Shown piece by piece: positions 12,788 through 21,544 of a stretch of DNA of 36,417 nt. Positions within the stretch are counted from its first letter, which is position 1. Every line of letters starts with the position of its first letter. The translations under genes and the position numbers were made by a program. The stretch is from Alteromonadaceae bacterium. GTDB lineage: Bacteria; Pseudomonadota; Gammaproteobacteria; Enterobacterales; Alteromonadaceae. The notes below the pieces were generated by a model, which saw only the letters and a program-made list of their open reading frames with translations, was not told the DNA's origin and made no database searches. The DNA lies in assembly GCA_027013165.1 (NCBI GenBank), contig JALUXV010000495.1, forward strand, positions 1-36,417, written 5' to 3'.

Positions 12788-14026
12788 ATGGCTAACACAA
12801 TTAGTAACATTAAGGATGTCGGAGGCGTTATTGCGAAAGCTGGCGCTAAGGTATTCGAAGATAATCTAGGATTTGCCAAATCTATTGGCAAAGCTGATGA
12901 AAGTGACTTTAATGGTAAGAACGGTTATAAAGCAGGTGATACAATCTATGTAAACCAGCCTATGCGTTCACGTCCTACAAGCGCTTTTGACCAAACATCT
13001 ACAATTCAAGACGTTGTAGAAACAACTGCACCCCTTCCTTTGGATATTATCTCATCACAAGCTTTTGAGGTTAATTCTGAGGAGTTTGCAACTGATATCG
13101 GCATGAACCGAGTAATGCAACGTATCATCAAGCCTGCGGCTATTTCTATGGCGCACGATTTTGAAAATAAGTTGCTTGCAAAAGCCATTGATGGCGTATT
13201 TAACTCAGTTGGTACAGCAGGTTCAAACCAGTTTGATGTGGATTCAATTTTAGCGGCTCGTGAGCTTCTGAATAAAAACCTATGTCCGAAAGACGACAAG
13301 CGCTTTTTCTTGCATGATTCCACAGCGGGTCGCAAGGCGGTTAATGCTCGTAAGAGTCTTTTTCAGTCTTCCGCTGAAATTGCCAAGCAGTACAAGCAGG
13401 GTTTTGTTGGTATGGCTGACGGCTTTACATGGCTAGAAAGCGAAATGCTGAAAACTCACACAAACGGTAATGATGTGGCCTTTGAGGTTCGCACAACTGT
13501 TTCAACTGAGGGCGCAACATCACTTGTTGTTGAGGGGCTAACTACTACAACTGGAACAGTGACAAAAGGTACAGTCTTCACGATTGATAGCGTTTATGCT
13601 GTTCACCCACAAACAGGTGAGACACAATCCCACCTACAACAGTTTGTAGTGACTGCTGATGCAACTGCGGATGGTTCAGGTTATGCTACACTAAGCATTA
13701 GCCCAGCTATTTACACAAGCGCATCTGACGGTCTTCAAAATGTATCCGCTTTCCCTGCTGATGGTGATACAATCACCCCTGTTGGTTCAGCATCTACAGG
13801 CTACAAGCAGAACCTTGCTTTCCATGAAAGCGCGTTCCGCATGGCGACAGTGCCTCTTATTATGCCTAAGAATGCTGAATTTGCAGCGCAAGAGACATAT
13901 AAGGGTATGACGTTCTCAGTTGTTTATGACTGGGATCAGTTGAAGCGCTCTATGGTTCTTCGCTTGGATGTTCTTGGCGGTCTATGCTTTGAGCGTCCTG
14001 AGTGGGCTGTCAAGGTAACTGCATAA
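12788..14026 (+). CDS. P22-type major coat protein
   Basis: 412 residues, AAAGGAG site. Several blocks fit the P22 coat family: AGDTIYVNQPMRSR near the N terminus, LPLDIISSQAFEVNSEEFAT, a helical spine with SMAHDFENKLL, and the late FHESAFRMATVPLIMPKNAE, GMTFSVVYDWDQLKRSMVLR, VLGGLCFERPEWAVKV. The beta-rich middle (about 225-335) corresponds to the inserted I-domain seen in P22. It would form the T=7-like capsid shell. A stem-loop after the stop may lower transcription of later genes. Confidence 0.9.
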   Translation: MANTISNIKDVGGVIAKAGAKVFEDNLGFAKSIGKADESDFNGKNGYKAGDTIYVNQPMRSRPTSAFDQTSTIQDVVETTAPLPLDIISSQAFEVNSEEFATDIGMNRVMQRIIKPAAISMAHDFENKLLAKAIDGVFNSVGTAGSNQFDVDSILAARELLNKNLCPKDDKRFFLHDSTAGRKAVNARKSLFQSSAEIAKQYKQGFVGMADGFTWLESEMLKTHTNGNDVAFEVRTTVSTEGATSLVVEGLTTTTGTVTKGTVFTIDSVYAVHPQTGETQSHLQQFVVTADATADGSGYATLSISPAIYTSASDGLQNVSAFPADGDTITPVGSASTGYKQNLAFHESAFRMATVPLIMPKNAEFAAQETYKGMTFSVVYDWDQLKRSMVLRLDVLGGLCFERPEWAVKVTA

Positions 14027-14032
14027 TCGAAT

Positions 14033-14061
14033 GGGGTGACTGGCATTTAGTTGGTCGCCCC
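14033..14061 (+). terminator. Stem-loop after the coat gene, possible attenuator
   Basis: GGGGTGAC (14033-14040) pairs with GTCGCCCC (14054-14061), eight pairs with one G-U. Only CTTT follows, so termination would be partial at most. Such hairpins after coat genes can set gene dosage or stabilise mRNA. Confidence 0.45.
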
Positions 14062-14080
14062 GCTTTAAAAGGAGAATGTA

Positions 14081-14224
14081 ATGCTTACTTTTAAAAAAGA
14101 CGACAAAACAAAGTTTATTGAAAAAGACAGTAAGTTGATCCCTATTTTGGAAGCAGACGGCTGGGCAGTGGATAAGCCAAAGTCCGAACCTAAAAAGAAG
14201 AAAAAGAATGACGACAGCAAATGA
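14081..14224 (+). CDS. Small lysine-rich protein (47 aa)
   Basis: ATG 14081 with an AAAAGGAG site reads 47 residues: LTFKKDDKTKFIEKDSKLIP, ILEADGWAVDKPK, then a poly-Lys tail. It overlaps the gp4-like gene by 17 bases. Small proteins ending in Lys-rich tails between coat and connector genes occur in many phages; the role is unknown. Confidence 0.68.
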   Translation: MLTFKKDDKTKFIEKDSKLIPILEADGWAVDKPKSEPKKKKKNDDSK

Positions 14225-14891
14225 TATAATCAAGTCAGCATTTCGCATCGCGGGGGTAACTGTAAAAGGTGAGTCCCCCGATAGCGATGAAGTCCAAGAC
14301 GCTTTGGAAACCCTAAATGATTTAATTAATAGTTTATCGAATGATAGCTTATTTATTTATTCTAGGACAACTGAAAGCTTCTCGCTTACTGGCGCATCGT
14401 CATATACTATCGGTTCTGGTGGTGATTTTGACACTGTTAGGCCAATGAACATAGTTTCTGCTTACGTAAGGCAGGGGACTACAGATTACCCCGTTGATAT
14501 TATCACGGATGAAGAATATGCAAATATATCGCAAAAGAGCATTAATACGCGCCCTTACTTTTTGAACTACAATCCAACCTATCCTCTGGGCACAATTAAA
14601 GTTTATGGCCTTGGTAGCGGATATACACTTTTCCTAGTAACTGAGAAACCGCTAACGACACTCACCCTAAATGGTGTTGTATCCCTTCCGCAAGGATGGT
14701 TAAGGTATCTTAAAAACCAATTATCACTAGAAATCAGCGCAGAATACGGGCAACCGCCAAGTGAAGCTGCATATGCGATTGCTAAAGATGCGATGGGTTT
14801 GATAAAACGAAGCGCGGCGAAGAATAGAACAATGGACGCTAATCCTTTAGCGAAAGCAACGAATAACATTTATACGGGGTGGGGCGATTGA
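14208..14891 (+). CDS. P22 gp4-like head-tail adaptor
   Basis: 227 residues. The start TTANDIIKSAFRIAGVTVKG and the following EVQDALETLNDLINSLSND match the tail accessory factor family of P22 gp4, which binds the portal after packaging and begins tail assembly. The C-terminal helices (WLRYLKNQLSLEISAEYGQP, then AIAKDAMGLIKRSAAKNR) are also typical. No lysozyme motif, reported for P22 gp4, is evident to me. The stop overlaps the next gene. Confidence 0.87.
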   Translation: MTTANDIIKSAFRIAGVTVKGESPDSDEVQDALETLNDLINSLSNDSLFIYSRTTESFSLTGASSYTIGSGGDFDTVRPMNIVSAYVRQGTTDYPVDIITDEEYANISQKSINTRPYFLNYNPTYPLGTIKVYGLGSGYTLFLVTEKPLTTLTLNGVVSLPQGWLRYLKNQLSLEISAEYGQPPSEAAYAIAKDAMGLIKRSAAKNRTMDANPLAKATNNIYTGWGD

Positions 14892-16291
14892 AGATAGGAT
14901 TAGTGGGAGGTTCTTACGTACAGAGGTCTTTGCCGTTTGACGCGCAGAGGAGTGTAAACTTGTATCCTATCTCAGACCAAGATGGCGCTGAAATCGCATC
15001 TTTACAAGGTACTGCTGGCTTATCGCTATTCACTAGTATATCAAGCGGAGGGATAAGAAACGGGTTTTACTCTGGTAAGGGGCGAGCTTTCTTTGTAAGT
15101 GGCGCGGCACTGTATGAGATAGACGAGATTGGAATGAAAACCTTTAGGGGTAACTTAGGCACGTCTACAGGCAATATATCAATGGCAGAAGATATAAATT
15201 CTCTTGCTATATGTGACGGAACAAAGCTTTATTCTTTAGAATACTCATCTAATAATTTTACGTCAATTTCTGCGACTGGCCTTCCTTCAAGTGTAGGTTA
15301 CGTGTCTAACATTGACGGTTATTTCGTAGTGAATGAAAATAACACAGGCAGATTTCATATATCAGCAATCAATGATGTATCATCATGGGGTTCGCTAGAT
15401 TTTGCCACAGCGGAAAGTGAACCTGATAATCTAGTATGTGCAATTAACGCTATTGGTCAACTTTGGCTTATGGGTACAAAAACGACCGAGATATGGGCAA
15501 ACACAGGGGCTTCTACATTTCCTTTTGGAAGAATTGCAGGGGCGGTTATGCAGGTCGGTATTTCTTCGGCACATAGCGCAATAGAGATAGACAACACGCT
15601 AATGTGGGTTGGTTTGGATGAGTATGGAGAAAGTATAGTATATAGGGCTTCTGGCTTTACTCCCCAAAGGGTATCTAATTCTATGATTGAGCGCAGAATA
15701 CAAGAAGCGGGAGAAAAGGAAGAAATAAAAGCGTGGGCTTATCAGGAGGATGGGCATTTATTTTATATATTGACAGGTGGCGGGCTTGAGACTTCACTTG
15801 CTTATGATTTAACTACAGGTTTGTGGCATGAGCGGGCATATTTAAACACGGATGGTAATTTCGAGCAGCATTTAGGTTCATGCCATATTTACGCCTTTGG
15901 GAAGCACTTAGTGGGCGATAGAAGAAACGGCAATATATATGAGCTTAGTTTGAGCTATTATTCAGATAACGGCGATGAAATAGCGAGGGAAAGAACATAT
16001 ACCCATATAATTGACGAAGGACGCAGAATTAGATATAATGCTCTTGAAATTGGATTTGAAACGGGTGTAGGACTACAAACAGGGCAAGGTTCAAATCCTC
16101 TAGTTTCCTTGCAGCTTTCTCAAGATGGCGCTCGCACATGGTCTAACTGGATTACCAAATCAATTGGTAAGGTTGGCAAGTACCAGACTAAAGTAGTATT
16201 TAGACGACTGGGAATAGCCGAGCAAATGACTTTCAAAATCAGAATTACAGACCCAGTTAAGGTTAATATCACGGGGAGTTATCTTTCATGA
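14879..16291 (+). CDS. P22 gp10-like packaged DNA stabilisation / tail hub protein
   Basis: About 470 residues. The GLVGGSYVQRSLPFDAQRSV start followed by NLYPI is the hallmark of the P22 gp10 family, which plugs the head below gp4 and carries the tailspikes. The rest is a beta-rich propeller-like repeat protein (YFVVNENNTGRFHISAINDV; LWLMGTKTTEIWANTG). Start is either GTG 14879 or TTG 14888; the latter gives MKIGLVGGSY and overlaps the previous stop (TTGA), closer to family habit. Confidence 0.88.
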   Translation: MGRLKIGLVGGSYVQRSLPFDAQRSVNLYPISDQDGAEIASLQGTAGLSLFTSISSGGIRNGFYSGKGRAFFVSGAALYEIDEIGMKTFRGNLGTSTGNISMAEDINSLAICDGTKLYSLEYSSNNFTSISATGLPSSVGYVSNIDGYFVVNENNTGRFHISAINDVSSWGSLDFATAESEPDNLVCAINAIGQLWLMGTKTTEIWANTGASTFPFGRIAGAVMQVGISSAHSAIEIDNTLMWVGLDEYGESIVYRASGFTPQRVSNSMIERRIQEAGEKEEIKAWAYQEDGHLFYILTGGGLETSLAYDLTTGLWHERAYLNTDGNFEQHLGSCHIYAFGKHLVGDRRNGNIYELSLSYYSDNGDEIARERTYTHIIDEGRRIRYNALEIGFETGVGLQTGQGSNPLVSLQLSQDGARTWSNWITKSIGKVGKYQTKVVFRRLGIAEQMTFKIRITDPVKVNITGSYLS

Positions 16292-16716
16292 CAACAAACC
16301 CGCCACCTATTTATGATATTTTAGTTGAAGAAACTGGAAAGCCAAAACTTTCTTGGATTAGCTTTTTTGATCAAATGTATAAAGGCGATGCCGGCACATC
16401 ATGGACACCGACATTTTCAGGTATGGGGACTTCTGGAACGCCCACTTATGCGGGTAAGTATATTAGAATAAGTGATTATTTGAAGTATTTCGTTATTACG
16501 GTAACACCAGCGACAAATACAAGTTCCACTTCCGCAACGACTTACTGCGATAACTTCCCATTAAATGTATCTACTGACGGGTTTTGCATTGCGGTAGGTG
16601 GCTCTGTTGGTGTTGGGTTAGGTATTGTTCAAGCATCAACGAATAGAATATACACGCCAGCATGGACGAATGTGACCGTACCTGTAACGATTATGGGGAT
16701 AGTGGAGGCATCATGA
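16288..16716 (+). CDS. Hypothetical beta-rich virion protein (142 aa)
   Basis: Overlaps the gp10-like stop by four bases. Residues 1-30 are Pro-rich and helical, followed by a Gly/Ser/Thr/Tyr beta-rich region (GTSWTPTFSGMGTSGTPTYA and later). This looks like a small tail or head-fibre component, by position and composition only. The last 28 codons were partly read in another frame by the next gene's alternative start, but the true start of that gene is at the stop. Confidence 0.65.
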   Translation: MTTNPPPIYDILVEETGKPKLSWISFFDQMYKGDAGTSWTPTFSGMGTSGTPTYAGKYIRISDYLKYFVITVTPATNTSSTSATTYCDNFPLNVSTDGFCIAVGGSVGVGLGIVQASTNRIYTPAWTNVTVPVTIMGIVEAS

Positions 16717-17171
16717 CGTATGAGATAAGAGGCGCTGGTATTGAGCAAGCAAAGGATGTTTTAAACCTTTTATATCCGCATTATTACGATGAAAGTATTC
16801 AAAAGAAAAACGGTTTAACTTTCGATATGGATACAGCTATTGGCACGGTTCTTGAGTGGATTGAAGGGTGTAAATGCGTTGTTGCATATAAGGACGGTAA
16901 GCCAGTTGGTTTTATGGTCTGGTATTTCATTAAGACAGTTTTTGAAGAGCAGGAAGCTGATTTAGTAATGTTCTTTGTTATGCCAAAAGAGCGCGGAACA
17001 GGCCTAAGTAGGGATTTAGCAAAGATATTTGATGAGGACTGTAAGGCGGGCGGCGTAAAGGCCGCGTATAACGGTTCTAGCTCAGGGGTGAGTGATAAGT
17101 TATATCATAATCTATTTGCTAAATATGGGTTTGATGTTTTGGGTACGGAGTTGGTGAAGTTCTATGAGTAG
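16713..17171 (+). CDS. GNAT-family N-acetyltransferase
   Basis: 152 residues from ATG 16713, which has GGAGG six bases upstream and overlaps the previous stop. The middle has the acetyl-CoA binding strand and loop: LVMFFVMPKERGTGLSRDLA, then FDEDCKAGGVKAAYNG and a YHNLFAKYGFDVLGTELVKF end. GNAT enzymes transfer acetyl groups from acetyl-CoA to amines; the target here is unknown. Its place inside the tail-ejection block suggests modification of a virion or host-surface component, but that is inference. Confidence 0.8.
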   Translation: MTYEIRGAGIEQAKDVLNLLYPHYYDESIQKKNGLTFDMDTAIGTVLEWIEGCKCVVAYKDGKPVGFMVWYFIKTVFEEQEADLVMFFVMPKERGTGLSRDLAKIFDEDCKAGGVKAAYNGSSSGVSDKLYHNLFAKYGFDVLGTELVKFYE

Positions 17172-18219
17172 TTTCTTTAAAAGTGTTGTTAGAGTTGCTG
17201 CCCCCATTATAGGAACGGCTCTTGGTGGGCCATTAGGGGGGGCGCTCGGCGGCGCTATAGGGGGTGCGGCAACAGGGGGCGGCTTAAAGGGCGCTTTAAC
17301 TGGTGGTTTAGGCGGGTCTTTGTACGGGGGTGCTGGCTCATTAGGAAGCGCAGCAAGCGGGGCTTTAGGATTAAGTGGTGCTGCATCATCTGTGTTAGCG
17401 GGAGCGACTAGTGGTGCTGGTATTGGTTTGGCTTCTGGTGGTGATTTAAAGAGCGCATTAACTGGCGGCTTAACTGGTGGTATTGGTGGTTATACGAGCA
17501 GTCTAAGTGGTGGAGTGCCAAGCTTAGGTAATTCAGGAACTGCCGAGGGGCTTCTTAATGCGGGAACAGGCGCAGTAAATGGGTTTTCAACTGCAACACG
17601 AAGCGGTGGTTTATTGAGTAATTTAACAAGTGGACTGGGGCTATCAGGTGGTGGCGGCAGTTCTTCATTATCAGGAGTTTTAGGAGGTGGTAGTATGAAC
17701 CCGTTTAAGTTAGGGGCTTCGTTGTATAGTAATTATAGCGATAGGCAAGCAAATGATGAAATAATAGACATGCTTCGTCAAAAGTATGAGCAAGGCCAAG
17801 GTTATTTAAGCCCTTATCAAGAATCTGGGCAGCAAGCCAATACGCAGCTCTCGCAGGCTTTAGCAGCAGGATTTAATCCAAGCGACTTAGAAAATGACCC
17901 TTCTTATCAGTTTAGATTACAGCAGGGTCAGAATGCTTTAACACGCAGTTTAGGCGCTAGTGGATTGTCTCAATCTGGAGCGGCGCTGAAAGCCGCACAG
18001 GATTATGGACAGGGCATGGCATCGAATGAATATCAAAACGCTTATGGTCGGTGGTTGGCGCAAAACCAGCAACTAGCAGGATTGGCTGGTCAGGGTTACG
18101 GTGCAGCACAAGATTTAACAGGATTGAGTGGTGACTTAGGTGCAGCAGAAGCTGCAATAATAAAAGCTAACCAAGAAAGCAAGAATAAATTACTTTCAGG
18201 CTTGTTAGGGGGTTACTAA
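17164..18219 (+). CDS. Ejection / DNA transfer protein (gp7-like)
   Basis: 351 residues. The first 180 are extremely rich in Gly, Ala, Ser and Leu with GG-A/L repeats and hydrophobic character. The C-terminal part contains a pattern common to phage DNA-transfer proteins: YLSPYQESGQQANTQLSQAL, then FNPSDLENDPSYQFRLQQGQ, and AASGLSQSG-like, AYGRWLAQNQQLAGLAGQGY. Such proteins leave the head before the DNA and form a conduit across the envelope. It is the first of three consecutive large genes matching P22's ejection set. Confidence 0.78.
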   Translation: MSSFFKSVVRVAAPIIGTALGGPLGGALGGAIGGAATGGGLKGALTGGLGGSLYGGAGSLGSAASGALGLSGAASSVLAGATSGAGIGLASGGDLKSALTGGLTGGIGGYTSSLSGGVPSLGNSGTAEGLLNAGTGAVNGFSTATRSGGLLSNLTSGLGLSGGGGSSSLSGVLGGGSMNPFKLGASLYSNYSDRQANDEIIDMLRQKYEQGQGYLSPYQESGQQANTQLSQALAAGFNPSDLENDPSYQFRLQQGQNALTRSLGASGLSQSGAALKAAQDYGQGMASNEYQNAYGRWLAQNQQLAGLAGQGYGAAQDLTGLSGDLGAAEAAIIKANQESKNKLLSGLLGGY

Positions 18220-19409
18220 TGCAGATGGGTTTAGGACGTGCAGCGATATTAGGAACGAATAGGAAGTCTATTGCAGATTTCACGCGAGAAGAAGAAGAAT
18301 TCAACGCTCGTAAGAAGCAGCGCGCTATGGCTGAACAAATGGGTGAATTACAACTTCAGCAAACTAAGCGTGACCTAGCTACACCAGCCGAGAGGTTTGG
18401 CGGTAATAATCAGTTTAGCTTAATTGCCAATGTTGCATACAAGGATGCGTTAGCTAAGACGGGTGATCCTGACTTAGCCGAAAAAATGGCAATAAACACA
18501 GCGTTAAAGTCGAAGCCGCAATGGACAATCATGCCAGACCCATCCGACCCCTATGCGCCCCCTATACTGCGTCAAACAGTGGGCAACCCAGTATTTGATA
18601 TTGACGACCCCATGGCAGCTTCACAGGCGGCAATAGGTCAAAGACGGGACGATATAGGCGCTAACCCAAATCAGCTCCCTGAATACCGAACAGGCGGCTT
18701 TAACCCTGATGCTGATCTACAGGTTAAGGACATGAACGAGGCAGATGTTTTGGCGGCTATTGAGGGTAGCACCCCTCTAAATACTCAAGGGGTTATGGAT
18801 GCAATGCAAAGCCCACAAGATATGACAGCCCCGACAAGACCAAGTGTGCCACAGCCTAACATTGACCCCCGCGCTATGGGTGCGCACGATGTGCAGAAGG
18901 ATGTTGCCAAGGATTTTATGAAGCTTCCAGCTGAGCAACAAAGACTTCAAATGCAAACACAACAGAAGTTGATGGAAGATCAAGCACTTGCCGAACAGAA
19001 AAAACAAAGAGAAAACCAAGAAAAGCTAACAACTTATAAAACGTTTGATATAGGGATAAAAAATATCGAAGATAAAATGTCAGAAACAATGACAAACCCC
19101 ATCACTGGCAATATACCAGCGATGACACCAGCGCAGCAAGGGGCAGAAGGTTCCGTAAAATTGTTAGCGCCCATTATGAAACAACTATTCAGGTCTGCGG
19201 GCGAGGGTACATTCACGGATAAAGACCAAGACATGTTAATGGGAATGCTACCAACAAGAACGGATTATCCGTCTGTTAGAAAACAAAAGATAGAAGTAAT
19301 CAAGCAAGTAGTGGCGGTGAAGCTCGGTATAGACCCGCAGCAATTAGATGGCGTGTATGGACAAACAAACAATATCAACGCAAAAAGTGACCCTTTAGGT
19401 ATTAGATAA
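18219..19409 (+). CDS. Putative second ejection protein
   Basis: 396 residues; ATG overlaps the previous TAA and has an AGGGGG site. Long charged helices rich in Gln, Glu, Lys and Met (EEEEFNARKKQRAMAEQMGE; LPAEQQRLQMQTQQKLMEDQ) flank a Pro-rich disordered middle. No family named with certainty. The location between two ejection proteins and the helical, Gln-rich character fit P22 gp20-like function. Confidence 0.65.
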   Translation: MQMGLGRAAILGTNRKSIADFTREEEEFNARKKQRAMAEQMGELQLQQTKRDLATPAERFGGNNQFSLIANVAYKDALAKTGDPDLAEKMAINTALKSKPQWTIMPDPSDPYAPPILRQTVGNPVFDIDDPMAASQAAIGQRRDDIGANPNQLPEYRTGGFNPDADLQVKDMNEADVLAAIEGSTPLNTQGVMDAMQSPQDMTAPTRPSVPQPNIDPRAMGAHDVQKDVAKDFMKLPAEQQRLQMQTQQKLMEDQALAEQKKQRENQEKLTTYKTFDIGIKNIEDKMSETMTNPITGNIPAMTPAQQGAEGSVKLLAPIMKQLFRSAGEGTFTDKDQDMLMGMLPTRTDYPSVRKQKIEVIKQVVAVKLGIDPQQLDGVYGQTNNINAKSDPLGIR

Positions 19410-21544
19410 TGGATATACAAACAATAAGACAAAGCTATCCGCAGTATAATGATATGAGCGACCAACAACTCGCTGATGCGCTTTATAATAAGCATTATTC
19501 TGATATGGACAAGTCTCAGTATTACCAAAAGATAGGAATTCAGGAAAAGCCGCGCCGTGAAATGGATTTCTCTGAAAGAATGGGCGAAAACTACCAAAGA
19601 AGAATTAAGAAAATGGAAGAAAGCGCACAGGCTTATGTGGGCGGCGAGCAAAGTATGGCTGAAACAGTGGCGCAGCAGGGGCTTCAATATGCCCAGCTTG
19701 CACCTGATATTGTAACAGAGGGGTTTGTTTCGGGATTTAGGGCGCTTCCTGATTTTATAGAGAAACCAATTAGAGAGGGGGCATCCAATGTCTATTCTAG
19801 TGTTGCGGATACTGATATTGGTCGTGCAGCGGGTAGCGGCATATCTAATGTCATTGGTGCATATCAGGATTTTGCAGAAGAGCACCCGCGCGCAGCAAGA
19901 AACATCGGGGCTATCGGTAATGCTGGGAATATCGCGCTCGCACTTACACCAATCAAAGGCGGGAGTGCTACTGCTAGAGCTGGGGAAGCGGGAAAGCAAA
20001 CACTAAAAACAACAGGGAAGATAGCGGCAAAGACAACCAATGTCGCCATGAAACCGCTTATAAAGAGCGGCTCTTGGGCAGCAAAAAAACTCGATGATGC
20101 GGCTGAGGCGGTAGGCGTTGGGATTAGCAGGAACTTGAGCAGGGCAGATATTCCAGCCCCATTGCAAAAACTAGGCGATGCCGAGCTTCTTTTTGTTAAG
20201 ACCTTGGCAGATGAGGGGGTAGGCTTTGATGATGCGTTGCAATCACTAGCACTGGCAAAGCAGTATAAGGCAACGCCTAGCGTGGGAGTGACTGCTAATA
20301 TCCCACAAATGCAAACACAGGGATATTTGATGTCAAGGGGTTCTGCTGGTTCAAGGGTGGCTGCGAAGGCTATCAAGGACATTGATGAGGTTCAGATACC
20401 AAGCTTAAATAAGGAACTAATAAAGCGGGCGACTGGCGGGCAGGACTTACCCGCTGAACAATTTGGGACTGTGGTTTCGCAGGAAGCTAAAAAGCTAGTT
20501 GATGCAAAGAAGATGAGATTAAAAACAAGGGCTGCACCACACTACAAGCAAAGCGTTGGCGTTGATAAGATGGTTCCTATAGAAAATGCACAAATGAAAA
20601 AGGCGCTAGGGAATAGATTGGTCGTGAAGGCATTGGATGATTTTAGAGCTGACCCTTACACGCTATCATCTGTCGCGGATGAATTGGTTGATTTAGGTAT
20701 TGACGCTGGGGATATTACGAACCTCCCCTACAACTCAACAGTATCGATGCACGCGGCGCGTGTTAGCCTAAGAAGGGCAGCGGATGAGGCCTTCAGGTCT
20801 GGCGATAAAGTTAAATATGGTGCGGTTAAAGGCGCAATGAGAGAGTTGGATGATGCTATAGAAAGTGCGTTTCCATCGTACAAAACAGCAAGGGGTATAT
20901 ATAGTGAAGATGCTGGCGCGTTAAAGGTGTTAATGGAAAGCCCAGTTGGTAAAATGTCTACATTTGCAGAGGGTAACTTTAGTAAAATAGCAGACGACTT
21001 AGCGAAGAAAGACCCTGCATATATTCGCAAGTTTATGAACGGTATCGGTGACAATCAAAAAATGCGCGATGCTGTGGCTGGGGCTTATATTAACAGAATA
21101 AGGGAGGAATCGCGAAATCAAGGGCGGCGGTTCGGTGATGCTCTATTTAGGTCAGAAGGCTCAGCAGAAAGGCTAAAGGCGCTTGTCGGAAGTAAAAGAT
21201 TTAATCAAATGCAGAAAGTCAATGAGGTTCTGGATAGCTTGGTAGCTACAAGGGGAATCCCATCGCAATCTATAACGGCAGCGGCGCAAAGCGTAAAGGG
21301 TGATATTGCTATGCCAAAGGATGCGCTGTCATGGATTAAAAATAAGGTTTCGCCTGATTTGATTAACTTAGTGCAAAAAGACCCAGCAGCAGCCGCTCGA
21401 TATAGTGAGCTAATGTTTACAGATGAAGGTTATAGATTCCTGTCAAAAATATCTGGAAAGACAAAGGAAATAAGCCCAAAAGACGTAGATAAAATGGCTA
21501 ATTTCTTAAACAAGAACGCGCAAGCAGTAATGGAGAGCAACTAA
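19409..21544 (+). CDS. Ejection protein (gp16-like, large)
   Basis: 711 residues, overlapping both neighbours by one base. The N terminus DIQTIRQSYPQYNDMSDQQL followed by ADALYNKHYSDM is a recurring start motif of phage internal virion or DNA-transfer proteins. The rest is mostly helical and Ala/Lys-rich, with a hydrophobic Ala/Gly segment near 165-185 (IGNAGNIALALTPIKG). No lytic transglycosylase Glu motif is apparent. It probably travels into the cell with the DNA. Confidence 0.75.
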   Translation: MDIQTIRQSYPQYNDMSDQQLADALYNKHYSDMDKSQYYQKIGIQEKPRREMDFSERMGENYQRRIKKMEESAQAYVGGEQSMAETVAQQGLQYAQLAPDIVTEGFVSGFRALPDFIEKPIREGASNVYSSVADTDIGRAAGSGISNVIGAYQDFAEEHPRAARNIGAIGNAGNIALALTPIKGGSATARAGEAGKQTLKTTGKIAAKTTNVAMKPLIKSGSWAAKKLDDAAEAVGVGISRNLSRADIPAPLQKLGDAELLFVKTLADEGVGFDDALQSLALAKQYKATPSVGVTANIPQMQTQGYLMSRGSAGSRVAAKAIKDIDEVQIPSLNKELIKRATGGQDLPAEQFGTVVSQEAKKLVDAKKMRLKTRAAPHYKQSVGVDKMVPIENAQMKKALGNRLVVKALDDFRADPYTLSSVADELVDLGIDAGDITNLPYNSTVSMHAARVSLRRAADEAFRSGDKVKYGAVKGAMRELDDAIESAFPSYKTARGIYSEDAGALKVLMESPVGKMSTFAEGNFSKIADDLAKKDPAYIRKFMNGIGDNQKMRDAVAGAYINRIREESRNQGRRFGDALFRSEGSAERLKALVGSKRFNQMQKVNEVLDSLVATRGIPSQSITAAAQSVKGDIAMPKDALSWIKNKVSPDLINLVQKDPAAAARYSELMFTDEGYRFLSKISGKTKEISPKDVDKMANFLNKNAQAVMESN

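Noticed and set aside
19864..20382. 172-codon minus-strand frame inside the large ejection gene
   Set aside because: No ribosome site or family resemblance; the plus-strand gene explains the region.
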